64,000 bases of DNA from Promicromonospora sp. AC04 (GCF_003058225.1 NZ_QBUG01000001.1:1-64000), one strand, 5' to 3'. Counted from the stretch's first letter, positions 22,218 to 30,894 are shown. Notes: generated by a model from the sequence alone, not told the origin. Made by a program: numbers and translations.

Positions 22218-23296
22218 GGTGCGACTCCTTCGGTGATGAGGCCGGCGGTCTCCCGCAGGCCGAGGGCGAGGTTCATGGACTGGATCGCGGCGCCCGCGGT
22301 CCCCTTGACGAGGTTGTCGATGGCGGTGACGGTGACGACCCGGCGGGCGGCGGCGTCGACCGCCACCTGCACGCACGCGGTGTTGGCGCCCAGCGTCATC
22401 GCGGTGCTGGGCCACTGGCCTTCCGGGAGCAGGTGCACGAACGGCTCGTCCGCGTACGCCGCCTCCCAAGCGGCGCGGACCTGCTCCGGGTCGATGCCCT
22501 TGACCAGCGGGGCGGTCGCCGTCGCGAGGATGCCGCGCGCCATCGGCACGAGGGTCGGCGTGAAGCTGATGGTCACCTGCGGCGCCCCGGCGGCCCGCAG
22601 GTTCTGCTGGATCTCCGGGATGTGCCGGTGCGTGCCACCCACCGCGTACGGCTGCGCGGCGCCCAGCGCCTCGCTCGCCAGGAGGTGCGGCTTGAGCGCC
22701 TTGCCCGCGCCGGAGTATCCGTTGGCCAGCACGGCCACGATGTCGGTGGGTTCCACGACGCCGGCCGCGACACCCGGCTGCAGGCCCAGGGTCACCGCCG
22801 TGACGTTGCAGCCGGGCACGGCGATGCGGCGCGTGCCGGGCAGCTTGTCCCGCTGGCGGGCGGCCGTCGCGACGTCGACGCCGGGCGCCTCGGCGTGGAT
22901 CAGCTCGGGCAGCCCGTACGGCCAGGTCCCGGCGTGCGTCGACCCGTAGAACTGCTCCCAGTCGCTCGCGGACTCCAGCCGGTGGTCGGCGCCGAGGTCC
23001 ACGACGAGGACGTCGTCCGGCAGCTGGGCTGCCACCTGACCGGACGCGCCGTGCGGCAGGCCGAGCAGCACGACGTCGTGCCCCCGCAGCGCGTCGGGAG
23101 TGGTGGGCTCCAGGATGCGGTGCGCGAGGCCGCGCAGGTGCGGCTGGACCTCACCGAGACGCGACCCGGCGCTGGTGTGCGCGGTGAGCGTGCCGATCTC
23201 GACGAAGGGGTGGGCCGCGAGGAGGCGCAGGACCTCACCGCCCGCGTAGCCGGACGCGCCGGCGACGGCGACTCGGATGAGCTGGCTGCTGGACAT
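22214..23296 (-). CDS. argC: N-acetyl-gamma-glutamyl-phosphate reductase
   Basis: NADPH-dependent reduction of acetylglutamyl phosphate, the third arginine step. In its 360 aa, the N-terminal Rossmann part starts [18 protein letters not shown] (residues 8-25). The catalytic cysteine is in [15 protein letters not shown], and [11 protein letters not shown] and the C-terminal dimer segment follow. It leads the arg operon. There is no Shine-Dalgarno sequence, but TACACT lies 7 bp upstream of the ATG, so transcription probably starts at the A of ATG. ARG-box-like sequences overlap this promoter. Confidence 0.97.
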   Translation of the reverse strand: MSSSQLIRVAVAGASGYAGGEVLRLLAAHPFVEIGTLTAHTSAGSRLGEVQPHLRGLAHRILEPTTPDALRGHDVVLLGLPHGASGQVAAQLPDDVLVVDLGADHRLESASDWEQFYGSTHAGTWPYGLPELIHAEAPGVDVATAARQRDKLPGTRRIAVPGCNVTAVTLGLQPGVAAGVVEPTDIVAVLANGYSGAGKALKPHLLASEALGAAQPYAVGGTHRHIPEIQQNLRAAGAPQVTISFTPTLVPMARGILATATAPLVKGIDPEQVRAAWEAAYADEPFVHLLPEGQWPSTAMTLGANTACVQVAVDAAARRVVTVTAIDNLVKGTAGAAIQSMNLALGLRETAGLITEGVAP

Positions 23297-23393
23297 ATTC
23301 GGTAGTGTACATAATTATGCGGCGGTGCGAAAACCCGGCCGGACGGCGCGGCACACTATCGTTGCGTCCGGAATGGGCGGGTGAATATTCTGT
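23292..23393 (-). promoter_or_regulatory. argC promoter with ARG-box-like operators
   Basis: On the minus strand, TACACT (23304-23309) lies 7 bp before the argC ATG, with a TTTCGC-type -35 about 17 bp further up. GCATAATTATGT (23309-23320) overlaps the promoter, and GAATATTCA (23382-23390) lies about 70 bp upstream. Both resemble the AT-rich ArgR box TGAATAATTATTCA, and the start-codon region (CCGAATATGTC) is a weaker third. Binding of the operon's own ArgR would block polymerase. The boxes are inferred by eye. Confidence 0.7.
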
Positions 23394-23474
23394 GCGCTGG
23401 CGCTGCTAGCCCTGCTGTCGAGCGGCGGGCCTCTCCCGGCAGGTCGGCCGGCCCAGAGAGGACTGTCAGAACCG

Positions 23475-24095
23475 ATGCTCAGCACCAGCCACCCGGTGGT
23501 TGCCACCGTCGGCGTGATTGCTTCCGTCGTCGCCGCGATCGGTCTGTCCGGTTGTTCGGGTCAAGCCGACGCGGCGGCGACGGCGTCCCCGTCGGTCTCC
23601 GCGTCGGTGTCACCGTCGCCCACGTCGTCGCCGTCGCCGGCCAACCCGGCCGAGGCCGCCAAGCAGGAACGCGTCGACGATGCGCTCCAGCGGTACGAGG
23701 AGTACCGCACGATCGACGAGAAGCATCAGAAGGCGGGCACCAACGGCTACGAGGAGCTCGCGCTCTACCTTGGCCACCCGGACATCCTCAACAACGAGTA
23801 CATGAAGTGGGAGTACATCACCGAGTACGACTACAAGATGGTCGGGGACAGGAAGCCTGTCGTCTCGGTGGTCAATGCGAAGTACGACGGTGACCCGCTC
23901 GCGGACACGATCAGCGGCCACCGGGTGCACCTCGACCTGTGTATCGACGCAACCGGAGCAGACATTGTCGATGCCGATGGGGAGGTTGTTCCCGTCGACA
24001 GCCCCGACAAGTACATCGAGAAGGTACTGATGCAGGGGCAGCCAAGTGAGAAGTGGACGATCGTTGAGGTCGCATACACGAAGAAGCAGTGCTGA
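23475..24095 (+). CDS. putative secreted lipoprotein
   Basis: The 206-aa protein has a lipoprotein signal, with hydrophobic residues 8-24 and lipobox LSGC at Cys27. A Ser/Pro/Ala/Thr linker follows (about 30-60), then a polar domain with many Asp, Glu and Tyr residues (VDDALQRYEEYRTIDEKHQ ... WEYITEYDYKM). The fold is unknown, possibly an NTF2-like cone from the pattern, but this is a guess. It is anchored outside the membrane. It is the first gene of the plus-strand accessory cassette. A 13-bp gap separates it from the next gene, which points to cotranscription. Its promoter probably lies between 23300 and 23470, next to the argC operators. Confidence 0.75.
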   Translation: MLSTSHPVVATVGVIASVVAAIGLSGCSGQADAAATASPSVSASVSPSPTSSPSPANPAEAAKQERVDDALQRYEEYRTIDEKHQKAGTNGYEELALYLGHPDILNNEYMKWEYITEYDYKMVGDRKPVVSVVNAKYDGDPLADTISGHRVHLDLCIDATGADIVDADGEVVPVDSPDKYIEKVLMQGQPSEKWTIVEVAYTKKQC

Positions 24096-24108
24096 GGTGG
24101 GCCGCTTC

Positions 24109-25056
24109 ATGCTCGCGAACGCGCTCCGGCCCGTTGTGCTGGCGATCTGCGTTCTCACGATCCTGGCTGTCACGATCGCACCCACTGCCTATGCGAGCGA
24201 GTCTGATGCCCCCGGACAGGACTCGGGAACCTGTGGCCCCCATGGCATTGGCGGATGGACCTGCGAGGGGCAGGAGGGCGAGTCCCCCGGAGATTCCTCG
24301 CCCGGTGACACGACTCCCGTCAAGGGCGACGAGCCCGTGTGTCGGGAGGGCACCAGAGAAGTCCCTTGCACGGACCGGGACGGGGGCGTGTGGAACGGGC
24401 GCTGCTACGCGACCGTGCTGGATCCGCCGCCGGCCAAGACCGATCCCATCTGGAGAGGCCACGACGACGGCGTCATCATGACCTGCATTCTGCGGATCGA
24501 GGCGTGCGACCAGTCCGCAGGGATTCATCTGCCGCCCGAGGACTGCGTGTTTCGATGGTGGGCGCCCGTCCCCGAGGGCAGCGTGGATGTCGAGCAGATC
24601 GCCCGCGAGGCGTTCGCCCGCGCCAACCCGACCACGATCCCGATCGGGATCGTGCCCGAGAACAAACCCGGCAGCATCGGCCTCGTTGGAATGCCCGTGT
24701 GGATGTGGGTCCAAGACCCCGGGATCCACACCATGGGCCCGCTGACCGCCACCGCCCCCGCAGGCAGCGCGACCGTGACCTCCACCGGACGCGTGGCGAG
24801 CATCGACTGGGACATGGGCGACAGGACCACCGTGACCTGCCGCGGCACTGGCACCGTCTACAAGGACAGCTACGGCACCAAGGACTCCCCCGACTGCGGC
24901 CACCGCTACGAGAAGCAGGGCGACCCCTACACCGTCACCGCCACCTCCCACTGGGTCGTGGCGTGGCATGGCGCCGGCCAGTCCGGCACCTTCACCCTGG
25001 ACCGCACCAGCACGACCCAGATCGTCGTCGGCGAGGCACACGTCATCACCCAATAG
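24109..25056 (+). CDS. secreted protein with PKD-like domain
   Basis: From the ATG at 24109 (GAGGTGG, 8-bp spacing) the protein has 315 aa. It has a Sec signal peptide (residues 1-29, cut after TAYA) and a Gly/Ser/Asp-rich linker with paired cysteines (GTCGPHGIGGWTCEG). A domain with further Cys pairs follows. The C-terminal region (about 220-310: SIDWDMGDRTTV ... CGHRYEKQGDPYTVTATSHW) is a PKD-like beta-sandwich. No transmembrane anchor is seen. Such proteins occur next to lipoproteins and alpha/beta hydrolases in Micrococcales accessory loci; the function is not known to me. Confidence 0.75.
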   Translation: MLANALRPVVLAICVLTILAVTIAPTAYASESDAPGQDSGTCGPHGIGGWTCEGQEGESPGDSSPGDTTPVKGDEPVCREGTREVPCTDRDGGVWNGRCYATVLDPPPAKTDPIWRGHDDGVIMTCILRIEACDQSAGIHLPPEDCVFRWWAPVPEGSVDVEQIAREAFARANPTTIPIGIVPENKPGSIGLVGMPVWMWVQDPGIHTMGPLTATAPAGSATVTSTGRVASIDWDMGDRTTVTCRGTGTVYKDSYGTKDSPDCGHRYEKQGDPYTVTATSHWVVAWHGAGQSGTFTLDRTSTTQIVVGEAHVITQ

Positions 25057-25112
25057 CTGGTGCGGGCACGATCCATGTGGATCGGGTGGATCGAGTGGAG
25101 GGTGGGGGGCTT

Positions 25113-27122
25113 GTGACCAGCGAGGTGACCGACACGTCGGGGCTGATCGATCCCGAGGCGTTCGCATTCCGGTCAGGCGCGCTGTGGACGAGCCTGGACG
25201 ATGTGTCGGAGAACGCGCGGTTCTGCCGACAGACCGGTCAGGCCGTCGGGGATGCTTCCAGCGCCGTGTATTCGGCGTGGGCGGGACTGCGGGAGTCGTA
25301 CCAGGCGCCCGAGGGCGAGGATCTCTACGCGAAGATGGACCCTGTCAAAGCGTCGGGCGACCAGGAGTGGGACATCCTGGACCAGGCCGGCGGGTTCATG
25401 GACGCCTATGTGGAAGAACTGATGCCGGCGCGGCAGAAGCTGTCGGTGCTGGAGGCCGAAGCCCAGGAACTCCGTACCCGAGTTGCCGGTGGCGTCAGGC
25501 TGACGGCACAGGAAGCGGCGCTTACCTTGCGGCCACCGAGCCCGGGCAACGAACACCTGAGCTGGGCAGCCTGGGACACGCTGCGACGTGAGGGCGGGCG
25601 GACACCGTGGCAGCATCACCAGCCCTCGATCGACAGCAACTTCCTCCTGGTCTCCCAGGCCCTCGACCTGATGGAGCAGATCCGCCAAGCAGGGCTAGAC
25701 CTCGCCCAGGGCCTGGACGGGCTGGACCCGGGCACGCCACTCACCCCCGCGGCAAGCGAGTACGGGTGGGGACCGTATGCGCCTGGTGTCCAGGCGCCGG
25801 GGTGGAGGTTCAGACAGGCACCCGCGGCGGACGTGTCAGGGTTCGCCCCGGGACAGGACGTGCTGGGCGGCACGGCCGATCAGGTCCGCGCCTGGTGGGA
25901 CGCGCTCACACCCGCCCAGCGGTCCGCGCTGATCACTGCGATGCCGCTGGTGATCGGGAACCTGAACGGTGTGCCGCTCAAGTACCGCGCCGAGGCCAAC
26001 ACGATCAATCTGACGGGCGAGATCGCGAACCTACGTGCCGAGCAGGCCCGCATTGACCAGGAGATGGCCGCGGTACAGGCACAGCGGTTCGGTCGCGGCA
26101 ACCCCATGCAGATCGCCGCGGAGCTCCTACGGCTCAAGGCCGAGCGTGACCGGCTGGACGAACCGATCCGGGAGTACGAGCACTACCTGCACCTGCGCAC
26201 CCCGCAGAACGAGTACGACGAGAACGGCCGGAGGACCACACGCACGAATGTGGAAGTCGTCGCGTTCGACCCGACTGCTCACAGCATCGCGACCTACCAC
26301 GGCCGGTACGACGAGAACGGCGACATCTCGGCGAACGTCGAGAACCTCGGGGTGTATGTGCCAGGCACCAAGACCCGGACCGACAACTTCAACGGCGCCG
26401 ACGCCCGCGCCTACAACCTCTATGTCGGGTCCAATGCCGAAAAGTTCGGGCCTGGGCGGACGGCGATGATCGCTTGGGCGGGCGGTGAGTTCCCGACGAG
26501 CATCCCTGAGGCGATCAACGGGAAGTACGCCGAGGACTTGGGGCCCAAGCTCCGGGACTTCGTCGCCGCAGTCGACACGCGGCCCGACTCATCGGCGTTA
26601 GCGATCGATGGGCACTCCTACGGGGGCCTCACGGTAGCCCGGGCCGAGGCTGCGGGGCTGGCTGCCGACCGGGTGATGTACACCTCCTCAGCAGGCTTGG
26701 GCGACGGGGTGCACTCCGTGACCGAGTTCCCGAACACCGGTGACGTGCCGCACTACTCGATGATTGGCCGCGGGGACAGCGTGGTCGGCCTGGTCCAGCA
26801 GGACCCCTTCGGTGTTCATGGCGATGCGCCGCCGTACGTCGAGCACATAACGCGCCTGGAGACCGGGTTCCAAGAGGACGGTGACACGTCCAGCGGCACG
26901 ATCGAGGAAACCGGCCCGTTCAAGCAGCACTCGAGCGTGTACGACGTCGGTTCGACGGCGTTCAACGGGCATGTCGGCTTCTTCACCGGTACCCAGGTCG
27001 AGCTCTTCTCCCAGAACCAAACCATCGGGACCCGGTACGGGGGCGTTGAGTGGGTCGACGGCATCAAGCACCCCGACTACGAGGCCACCATGATCGACGT
27101 GTCCGAACAGGAGAAACAGTGA
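25113..27122 (+). CDS. large alpha/beta hydrolase (DUF1023-like) with helical WXG-like N-terminus
   Basis: A 669-aa predicted secreted or surface effector. There is no signal peptide. Residues 1-130 form a helical region (LIDPEAFAFRSGALWTSLDDV ... GLRESYQAPE) of the kind found at the N-terminus of type VII secretion substrates. Residues about 285-355 carry the GNLNGVPLKYRAEANTINL segment and a coiled coil typical of DUF1023 proteins. The alpha/beta hydrolase domain (about 380-600) has the nucleophile elbow IDGHSYGG with Ser502. I chose the GTG at 25113 for its strong GGAGGGTGGGGGG. The substrate is unknown (lipid ester or peptide bond). The next gene, a lipoprotein, starts 28 bp later. Confidence 0.78.
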   Translation: MTSEVTDTSGLIDPEAFAFRSGALWTSLDDVSENARFCRQTGQAVGDASSAVYSAWAGLRESYQAPEGEDLYAKMDPVKASGDQEWDILDQAGGFMDAYVEELMPARQKLSVLEAEAQELRTRVAGGVRLTAQEAALTLRPPSPGNEHLSWAAWDTLRREGGRTPWQHHQPSIDSNFLLVSQALDLMEQIRQAGLDLAQGLDGLDPGTPLTPAASEYGWGPYAPGVQAPGWRFRQAPAADVSGFAPGQDVLGGTADQVRAWWDALTPAQRSALITAMPLVIGNLNGVPLKYRAEANTINLTGEIANLRAEQARIDQEMAAVQAQRFGRGNPMQIAAELLRLKAERDRLDEPIREYEHYLHLRTPQNEYDENGRRTTRTNVEVVAFDPTAHSIATYHGRYDENGDISANVENLGVYVPGTKTRTDNFNGADARAYNLYVGSNAEKFGPGRTAMIAWAGGEFPTSIPEAINGKYAEDLGPKLRDFVAAVDTRPDSSALAIDGHSYGGLTVARAEAAGLAADRVMYTSSAGLGDGVHSVTEFPNTGDVPHYSMIGRGDSVVGLVQQDPFGVHGDAPPYVEHITRLETGFQEDGDTSSGTIEETGPFKQHSSVYDVGSTAFNGHVGFFTGTQVELFSQNQTIGTRYGGVEWVDGIKHPDYEATMIDVSEQEKQ

Positions 27123-27150
27123 GAACTCATCGACAACCCGGAGGATCCCG

Positions 27151-27687
27151 ATGACACGCTTGAAGAGGGTCCGGCGACCCGCTCTGCTGACCGCGTGTGT
27201 CGCAGTGGTCCTGGCGATGACTACCGCATGTGGCCCGAGGAGTGACGTGACGATCGAAGAGTACGAGACCGAGGCCGAACAGATCGCCGACCGGCTCATG
27301 GTCACCATCGAGGACGTGGAGCGCTACCAGGACGACATCATCGCCAGCCAGAGCGAGTTCGTGGACGACGTGGGCCACGACCAGGAGGACCACCCCTGGC
27401 AGTACTGGCACTGGACCGGAGGCATCGAACTCGCCCCCGACGCAACCATCACGCCCGAACAGGCCGCCGACCGCATCGCAGCCGTCCTGGAGGACGAGGG
27501 ATGGACAGCCCGCGAACCTGACCTGAACGAAATGGGCGGTGAGTACGCCTACGACCTTCCCGGCGGTCAGGACGGCGACGCCTGGTACGTCGGAATCGGC
27601 TTTGCGCGCAGAGACGTCCCCGCACCCCAGAACGTCAGCATCACGATCGTGAGCCCGTCCACGGACCGCACAGCATCCGACTCATGA
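27151..27687 (+). CDS. putative lipoprotein downstream of the hydrolase
   Basis: The 178-aa protein has a lipobox at TTAC (Cys27) after a basic and hydrophobic signal (residues 4-26). An acidic helical segment follows (VTIEEYETEAEQIADRLM), then a compact domain with WQYWHWTGG and an AADRIAAVLEDEGW helix. The ribosome binding site GGAGGATCCCG precedes the ATG. Its stop overlaps the next ATG by 4 bp (ATGA). A surface partner or protector against the hydrolase is a reasonable guess from position. A decayed partial copy of its 5' end lies at 28051-28180. Confidence 0.75.
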   Translation: MTRLKRVRRPALLTACVAVVLAMTTACGPRSDVTIEEYETEAEQIADRLMVTIEDVERYQDDIIASQSEFVDDVGHDQEDHPWQYWHWTGGIELAPDATITPEQAADRIAAVLEDEGWTAREPDLNEMGGEYAYDLPGGQDGDAWYVGIGFARRDVPAPQNVSITIVSPSTDRTASDS

Positions 27688-27992
27688 CCGCCTACCGAAT
27701 CAACCCCGACCTGACTGACAAGACGCTGCGACAGGCCGGCCGGCACGCGGAGCGGCTGCTTTCGGCAGCCCAGCAGATTGCCGCGCGCAGCGACGGGTCG
27801 GGCCTGAGCGGCGACCCCGTCGTCGTCCGCGCCGTGGCCGGGTTCTACGTGCTCCACGAACGGCGCGTTCGAGACCTGGCAGCGCAGGCGAACAAGGCCA
27901 TCGACGGCGCCGACCAGGCAATCCGGGCCTACGACGAAGCCGACGAGAAGATGGCGGCCGACCAGCGACGGTTCGGGAGCGGAGCCGTATGA
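27684..27992 (+). CDS. WXG100-sized helical protein
   Basis: The 102-aa protein has no signal peptide and looks like two long helices joined by a short GSGLSGDPVVV turn, the size and layout of ESX/WXG100 and DUF6507-like small secreted proteins. The W-x-G turn itself is not present. The C-terminal end (YDEADEKMAADQRRF) contains the tyrosine/acidic pattern YxxxD/E used as a type VII export signal (Y..AD..). It is translationally coupled to genes on both sides by ATGA overlaps. A role as secretion partner of the hydrolase is inferred. Confidence 0.65.
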   Translation: MTAYRINPDLTDKTLRQAGRHAERLLSAAQQIAARSDGSGLSGDPVVVRAVAGFYVLHERRVRDLAAQANKAIDGADQAIRAYDEADEKMAADQRRFGSGAV

Positions 27993-28180
27993 CTCAGGAG
28001 TCGGCCCACAACGGTCGACCTGTCGAACGAAGACAGACAACTCGACCCGGAGCCCCGATGACGCGCCCGAGCGATGTCCGGCACTCGATGGCGACGGCCG
28101 CGCGCAGCGCGGTTGCCTTGACGCTGAAGACGGCCTGCGCCCCGAGGCGTGCCGTGACGATCGAAGAGAACGCGGAATGA
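27989..28180 (+). pseudogene. truncated duplicate of the lipoprotein start, still in frame
   Basis: The 63-codon frame is coupled on both sides (ATGA at 27989 and 28177). From the internal ATG at 28058 it matches the 5' end of the lipoprotein at 27151. Upstream, ACCCGGAG...CCCGATGAC is shared. In the protein, TACAPRRAVTIEEN mirrors TACGPRSDVTIEEY. The signal core has been altered and the reading frame stops right after the match, so the mature domain is missing. I read it as the remains of a duplicated module, though a small functional peptide cannot be ruled out. Confidence 0.6.
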
Positions 28181-28497
28181 CGACGGATCCCAGCACCATC
28201 GCCCCCGCATCGCGTCCGCAGTCATCCGAGCTGGCGCGGGCCTGGCGCTTCGTCTGGTTACCGCCGACGCTCGTGGTTCTCGGGATAGGCGTCGGCCGCC
28301 TGTGCTTGTGGATCGCGATGCAGGACAACCCCAAGCCCGGAGCACTCCCCGGCCCGCTCGACCTGGTGGGCTTGCTCGGGTACGTGATCCAGATCGCAGC
28401 GGTGGTCAGCTGGCCGGTCGTGATCAGCTTCATCGTCGTCGGCCTCGTCAAGCTCCGCAGAGCACGTCAAGCGGCCCCTGCGCGGGACGCGCAATGA
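28177..28497 (+). CDS. small membrane protein with two to three helices
   Basis: The 106-aa protein has hydrophobic segments at about residues 26-47 (FVWLPPTLVVLGIGVGRLCLWIA) and 62-92 (LVGLLGYVIQIAAVVSWPVVISFIVVGLV), followed by a basic tail. It has no recognised family. It overlaps its neighbours by 4 bp on both sides, so it belongs to the same translationally coupled unit. It may form part of the membrane side of this cassette. Confidence 0.65.
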   Translation: MTTDPSTIAPASRPQSSELARAWRFVWLPPTLVVLGIGVGRLCLWIAMQDNPKPGALPGPLDLVGLLGYVIQIAAVVSWPVVISFIVVGLVKLRRARQAAPARDAQ

Positions 28498-29351
28498 CGT
28501 CTGCACAAGCTGCCCGGCCCGCAGAACGCACGAAGGGGCGGGCTCATGGTTGCTTGACGAGCATCGCCGTCGGTGTCGTCGTGGTCGCCCTCCTGCTGGC
28601 ATGGCTCAACTATGAGATCACCAGCACCCTGAACGGCGACAAGGCTGCCGCAGAGTTCGAGCGCGCCCAGGATCGTTTCGGGGATCGCACGGGCGTCCTG
28701 GACATGTACCACGATGAGTTCGGCAATACGACCATGAAGCTCGCTCCGGTCGCCACGGTCACCGAGGAGTACGAGGACCTGGCGCAGGACGCCGCCTCGT
28801 ACTTCGAGGACCGGGACCACGGCACCGTCACCCTCAGGATTGACCAGACCGAACTGACGCTCCGGGACGACGACGATGATGCTCGTCGACTCGGACTGCG
28901 ACTCGTCGACCAGCTGCGCAGCCTCGATGGCCTTCAAGAGATCTTGATCTCGGCGTCGGCTCACAACCCCACTGTTGAGGTCGACGATGGCCTGAACCGG
29001 AGCGTCGTGTCTGTGTATCGCGATGTCCAGGAGGCATGTGCCGGCGTTGCGCGCGACGAGGATGTTGGCGTTTCAGTCTCCGCCTGGGGCATGCCGCGAG
29101 GCCACATCAGTGACGAGCTGGGCTACGACTACGACGCCGAAGAAGACCAGGATCGCAGCGCCGACCTATCGCGAGAGTTTGCGATCTACCAGCGTTACGC
29201 CCGCACGTACGAGGTCGTCGAGGTCTTCATCGAACCGGCAGACGTCAGGCTCACGATCAACGAGAACGTCGCCGACGCACGCTCTGATGCCCGTCGTGAC
29301 CACGGATCCAGCGGTATCGAGATCACGATCGACGCGGCGGAGGCGAGATAA
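28494..29351 (+). CDS. membrane-anchored extracytoplasmic protein of unknown function
   Basis: From the ATG at 28494 (ATGA overlap) the protein has 285 aa. One N-terminal transmembrane helix (about 22-41, TSIAVGVVVVALLLAWL) is preceded by basic residues, so the bulk faces outside. The soluble part is acidic (LRDDDDDARRL, YDYDAEEDQDRSADL) and may hold two alpha/beta repeats (VTLRIDQTELTL ... VEVFIEPADVRLTI). I do not recognise a family. It is the last gene of the cassette; the opposite-strand GNAT gene ends 21 bp later. Confidence 0.65.
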   Translation: MTSAQAARPAERTKGRAHGCLTSIAVGVVVVALLLAWLNYEITSTLNGDKAAAEFERAQDRFGDRTGVLDMYHDEFGNTTMKLAPVATVTEEYEDLAQDAASYFEDRDHGTVTLRIDQTELTLRDDDDDARRLGLRLVDQLRSLDGLQEILISASAHNPTVEVDDGLNRSVVSVYRDVQEACAGVARDEDVGVSVSAWGMPRGHISDELGYDYDAEEDQDRSADLSREFAIYQRYARTYEVVEVFIEPADVRLTINENVADARSDARRDHGSSGIEITIDAAEAR

Positions 29352-29372
29352 GGCGAGACACAAGCAGAACTC

Positions 29373-29873
29373 TCATGACCCCACCAACGGCAGGTACATC
29401 ACGTGCAGACCCGTGTACCCGTGCGTCGGCGAGCGGAACGCGCCGGGCACCGTGCCGACGATCTCGAACCCGAGCGACTGCCACAGGCGCACGGCCGCCG
29501 TGTTCGACTCCACGACGGCGTTGAACTGGATGCCCCGGAACCCCTGATCCCGGTGCCACGCGATCACGTGCTCGCCCAGAGCGCGGCCGACCCCGCGCCC
29601 GCGGGCGGCGTCGGACACCATGAACGACGCGGTGCCGACATGGGCGCCGTTGCCCGGGCGGTTGGGGCCCATCTTGGCCGTGCCGAGCACCTCGCCGTCC
29701 TCCTCGAGCACCACGGTGGCGCCGGGCGGGCGCTCGATCCAGTACGAGCGGGCGTCTGCCTCGGAGATGTCGACGGGGTAGGTATAGGTCTCGCCCTCCC
29801 GGCAGACCGCGTCGATGATCGGCCAGACGGCAGGCCAGTCGGCCTCGGCAAAGGGGCGGATGGTTCGGGTCAC
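29373..29873 (-). CDS. GNAT-family N-acetyltransferase
   Basis: The 166-aa acetyl-CoA-dependent transferase starts RTIRPFAEADWPAV and has the acetyl-CoA motif A region ARGRGVGRALGEHVI. The C-terminal AAVRLWQSLGFEIVGTVP block follows, with the usual wedge strands. The substrate is unknown; LGTAKMGPNRPG... is typical of the phosphinothricin acetyltransferase-like branch. The GTG at 29873 lacks a Shine-Dalgarno but has TAGCGT 7 bp upstream, suggesting a leaderless mRNA. It is divergent from the quinone reductase gene with only 35 bp between start codons. Confidence 0.88.
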   Translation of the reverse strand: MTRTIRPFAEADWPAVWPIIDAVCREGETYTYPVDISEADARSYWIERPPGATVVLEEDGEVLGTAKMGPNRPGNGAHVGTASFMVSDAARGRGVGRALGEHVIAWHRDQGFRGIQFNAVVESNTAAVRLWQSLGFEIVGTVPGAFRSPTHGYTGLHVMYLPLVGS

Positions 29874-29908
29874 GCCGAGCACGCTACCGGCGTCGTAGGC
29901 TCGGCCGC
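29874..29908. promoter_or_regulatory. compact divergent promoter pair for two leaderless genes
   Basis: In 35 bp, TAGCGT (29881-29886, minus) lies 7 bp before the GNAT GTG and TAGGCT (29896-29901, plus) lies 7 bp before the reductase ATG. Neither gene has a ribosome binding site. Each promoter's -35 region must fall inside the other gene's start. Confidence 0.6.
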
Positions 29909-30892
29909 ATGCACGCAGTCGTAGCCCGCGAGCCGGGCGGTCCCGAGGTCCTGTCGTACACCGAGCTCCCTGACCCGACACCCGGCCCAGGGCAGGTGCT
30001 GGTCCGTGTCGCCGCGGCGGGCGTGAACTTCATCGACACCTATCGCCGCGCCGGCGTCTACCCGATGCAGTACCCCCACGTGGTGGGCGTCGAGGGCGCG
30101 GGCACGGTCGAGGCCATCGGCGACGACGTCACGGGCTTCGCCGTGGGCGACCGCGTGGCCTGGCTCGACGGTCCCGGTTCGTACGCGGAGCTCGTGGCCG
30201 TGGACGCCGCGGGGGTCGTGCACGTGCCCGGCTTGCTGGACCTGACCACCGCCGCCGCGCTGCTCCTGCAGGGCATCACCGCGCACTACCTGGTGCGCTC
30301 CACGTTCGAGGTGCAGCCCGGGCACGACGTGCTGCTGCACGCGGGCGCCGGCGGCGTCGGCCTGCTGGCCACGCAGCTGGCCGTCGCACGCGGCGGGCGG
30401 GTCGTGACCACGGTCTCGACACCGGAGAAGGCGGCGCTGTCCTCCGCGGCCGGTGCCGCGCACACCATCGACTACGCCGCGATGGCCGACATCACCACCG
30501 AGCTGCCGTCGATCGTACGCGACCTCACCGATGGCCAGGGCATGCACGTCGTGTACGACGGCGTGGGCCGGTCCACGTTCGAGGCCTCGCTCGCCTCGCT
30601 GCGCGTGCGCGGGATGCTGGTGCTGTTCGGCGCGGCGTCCGGCCCGGTGCCGCCGTTCGATCCGCAGCGGCTCAACAAGGGCGGCTCCCTGTACCTCACG
30701 CGGCCGACGAGCTCGCACTACCTACGCACGCGCGGCGAACTCGAGTGGCGCACCTCCGATGTGCTCGAGTCCGCGGCGGCGGGCGACCTGGAGGTCCGCA
30801 TCGGGGCCACCTACTCGCTGTCCGACGCCGGGGAGGCGCACCGGGCGCTGGAGGGACGGGCCACGACCGGCAAGGTGCTGCTCGTTCCCTGA
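29909..30892 (+). CDS. NADPH:quinone oxidoreductase (zinc-free medium-chain reductase)
   Basis: The 327-aa cytosolic MDR-family enzyme reduces quinones with NADPH. The N-terminal catalytic domain includes VAAAGVNFIDTYRRAGVYP and PHVVGVEGAGTVEAIG, without the zinc-binding cysteines of alcohol dehydrogenases. The Rossmann region is LLHAGAGGVGLLATQLAVARG (about 145-165). YDGVGRSTFEASL and FGAASGPVPPFDPQRLNKGGS are typical of Qor. The ATG has no Shine-Dalgarno. The gene is followed by the tandem repeat array. Confidence 0.92.
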   Translation: MHAVVAREPGGPEVLSYTELPDPTPGPGQVLVRVAAAGVNFIDTYRRAGVYPMQYPHVVGVEGAGTVEAIGDDVTGFAVGDRVAWLDGPGSYAELVAVDAAGVVHVPGLLDLTTAAALLLQGITAHYLVRSTFEVQPGHDVLLHAGAGGVGLLATQLAVARGGRVVTTVSTPEKAALSSAAGAAHTIDYAAMADITTELPSIVRDLTDGQGMHVVYDGVGRSTFEASLASLRVRGMLVLFGAASGPVPPFDPQRLNKGGSLYLTRPTSSHYLRTRGELEWRTSDVLESAAAGDLEVRIGATYSLSDAGEAHRALEGRATTGKVLLVP

Positions 30893-30894
30893 CG

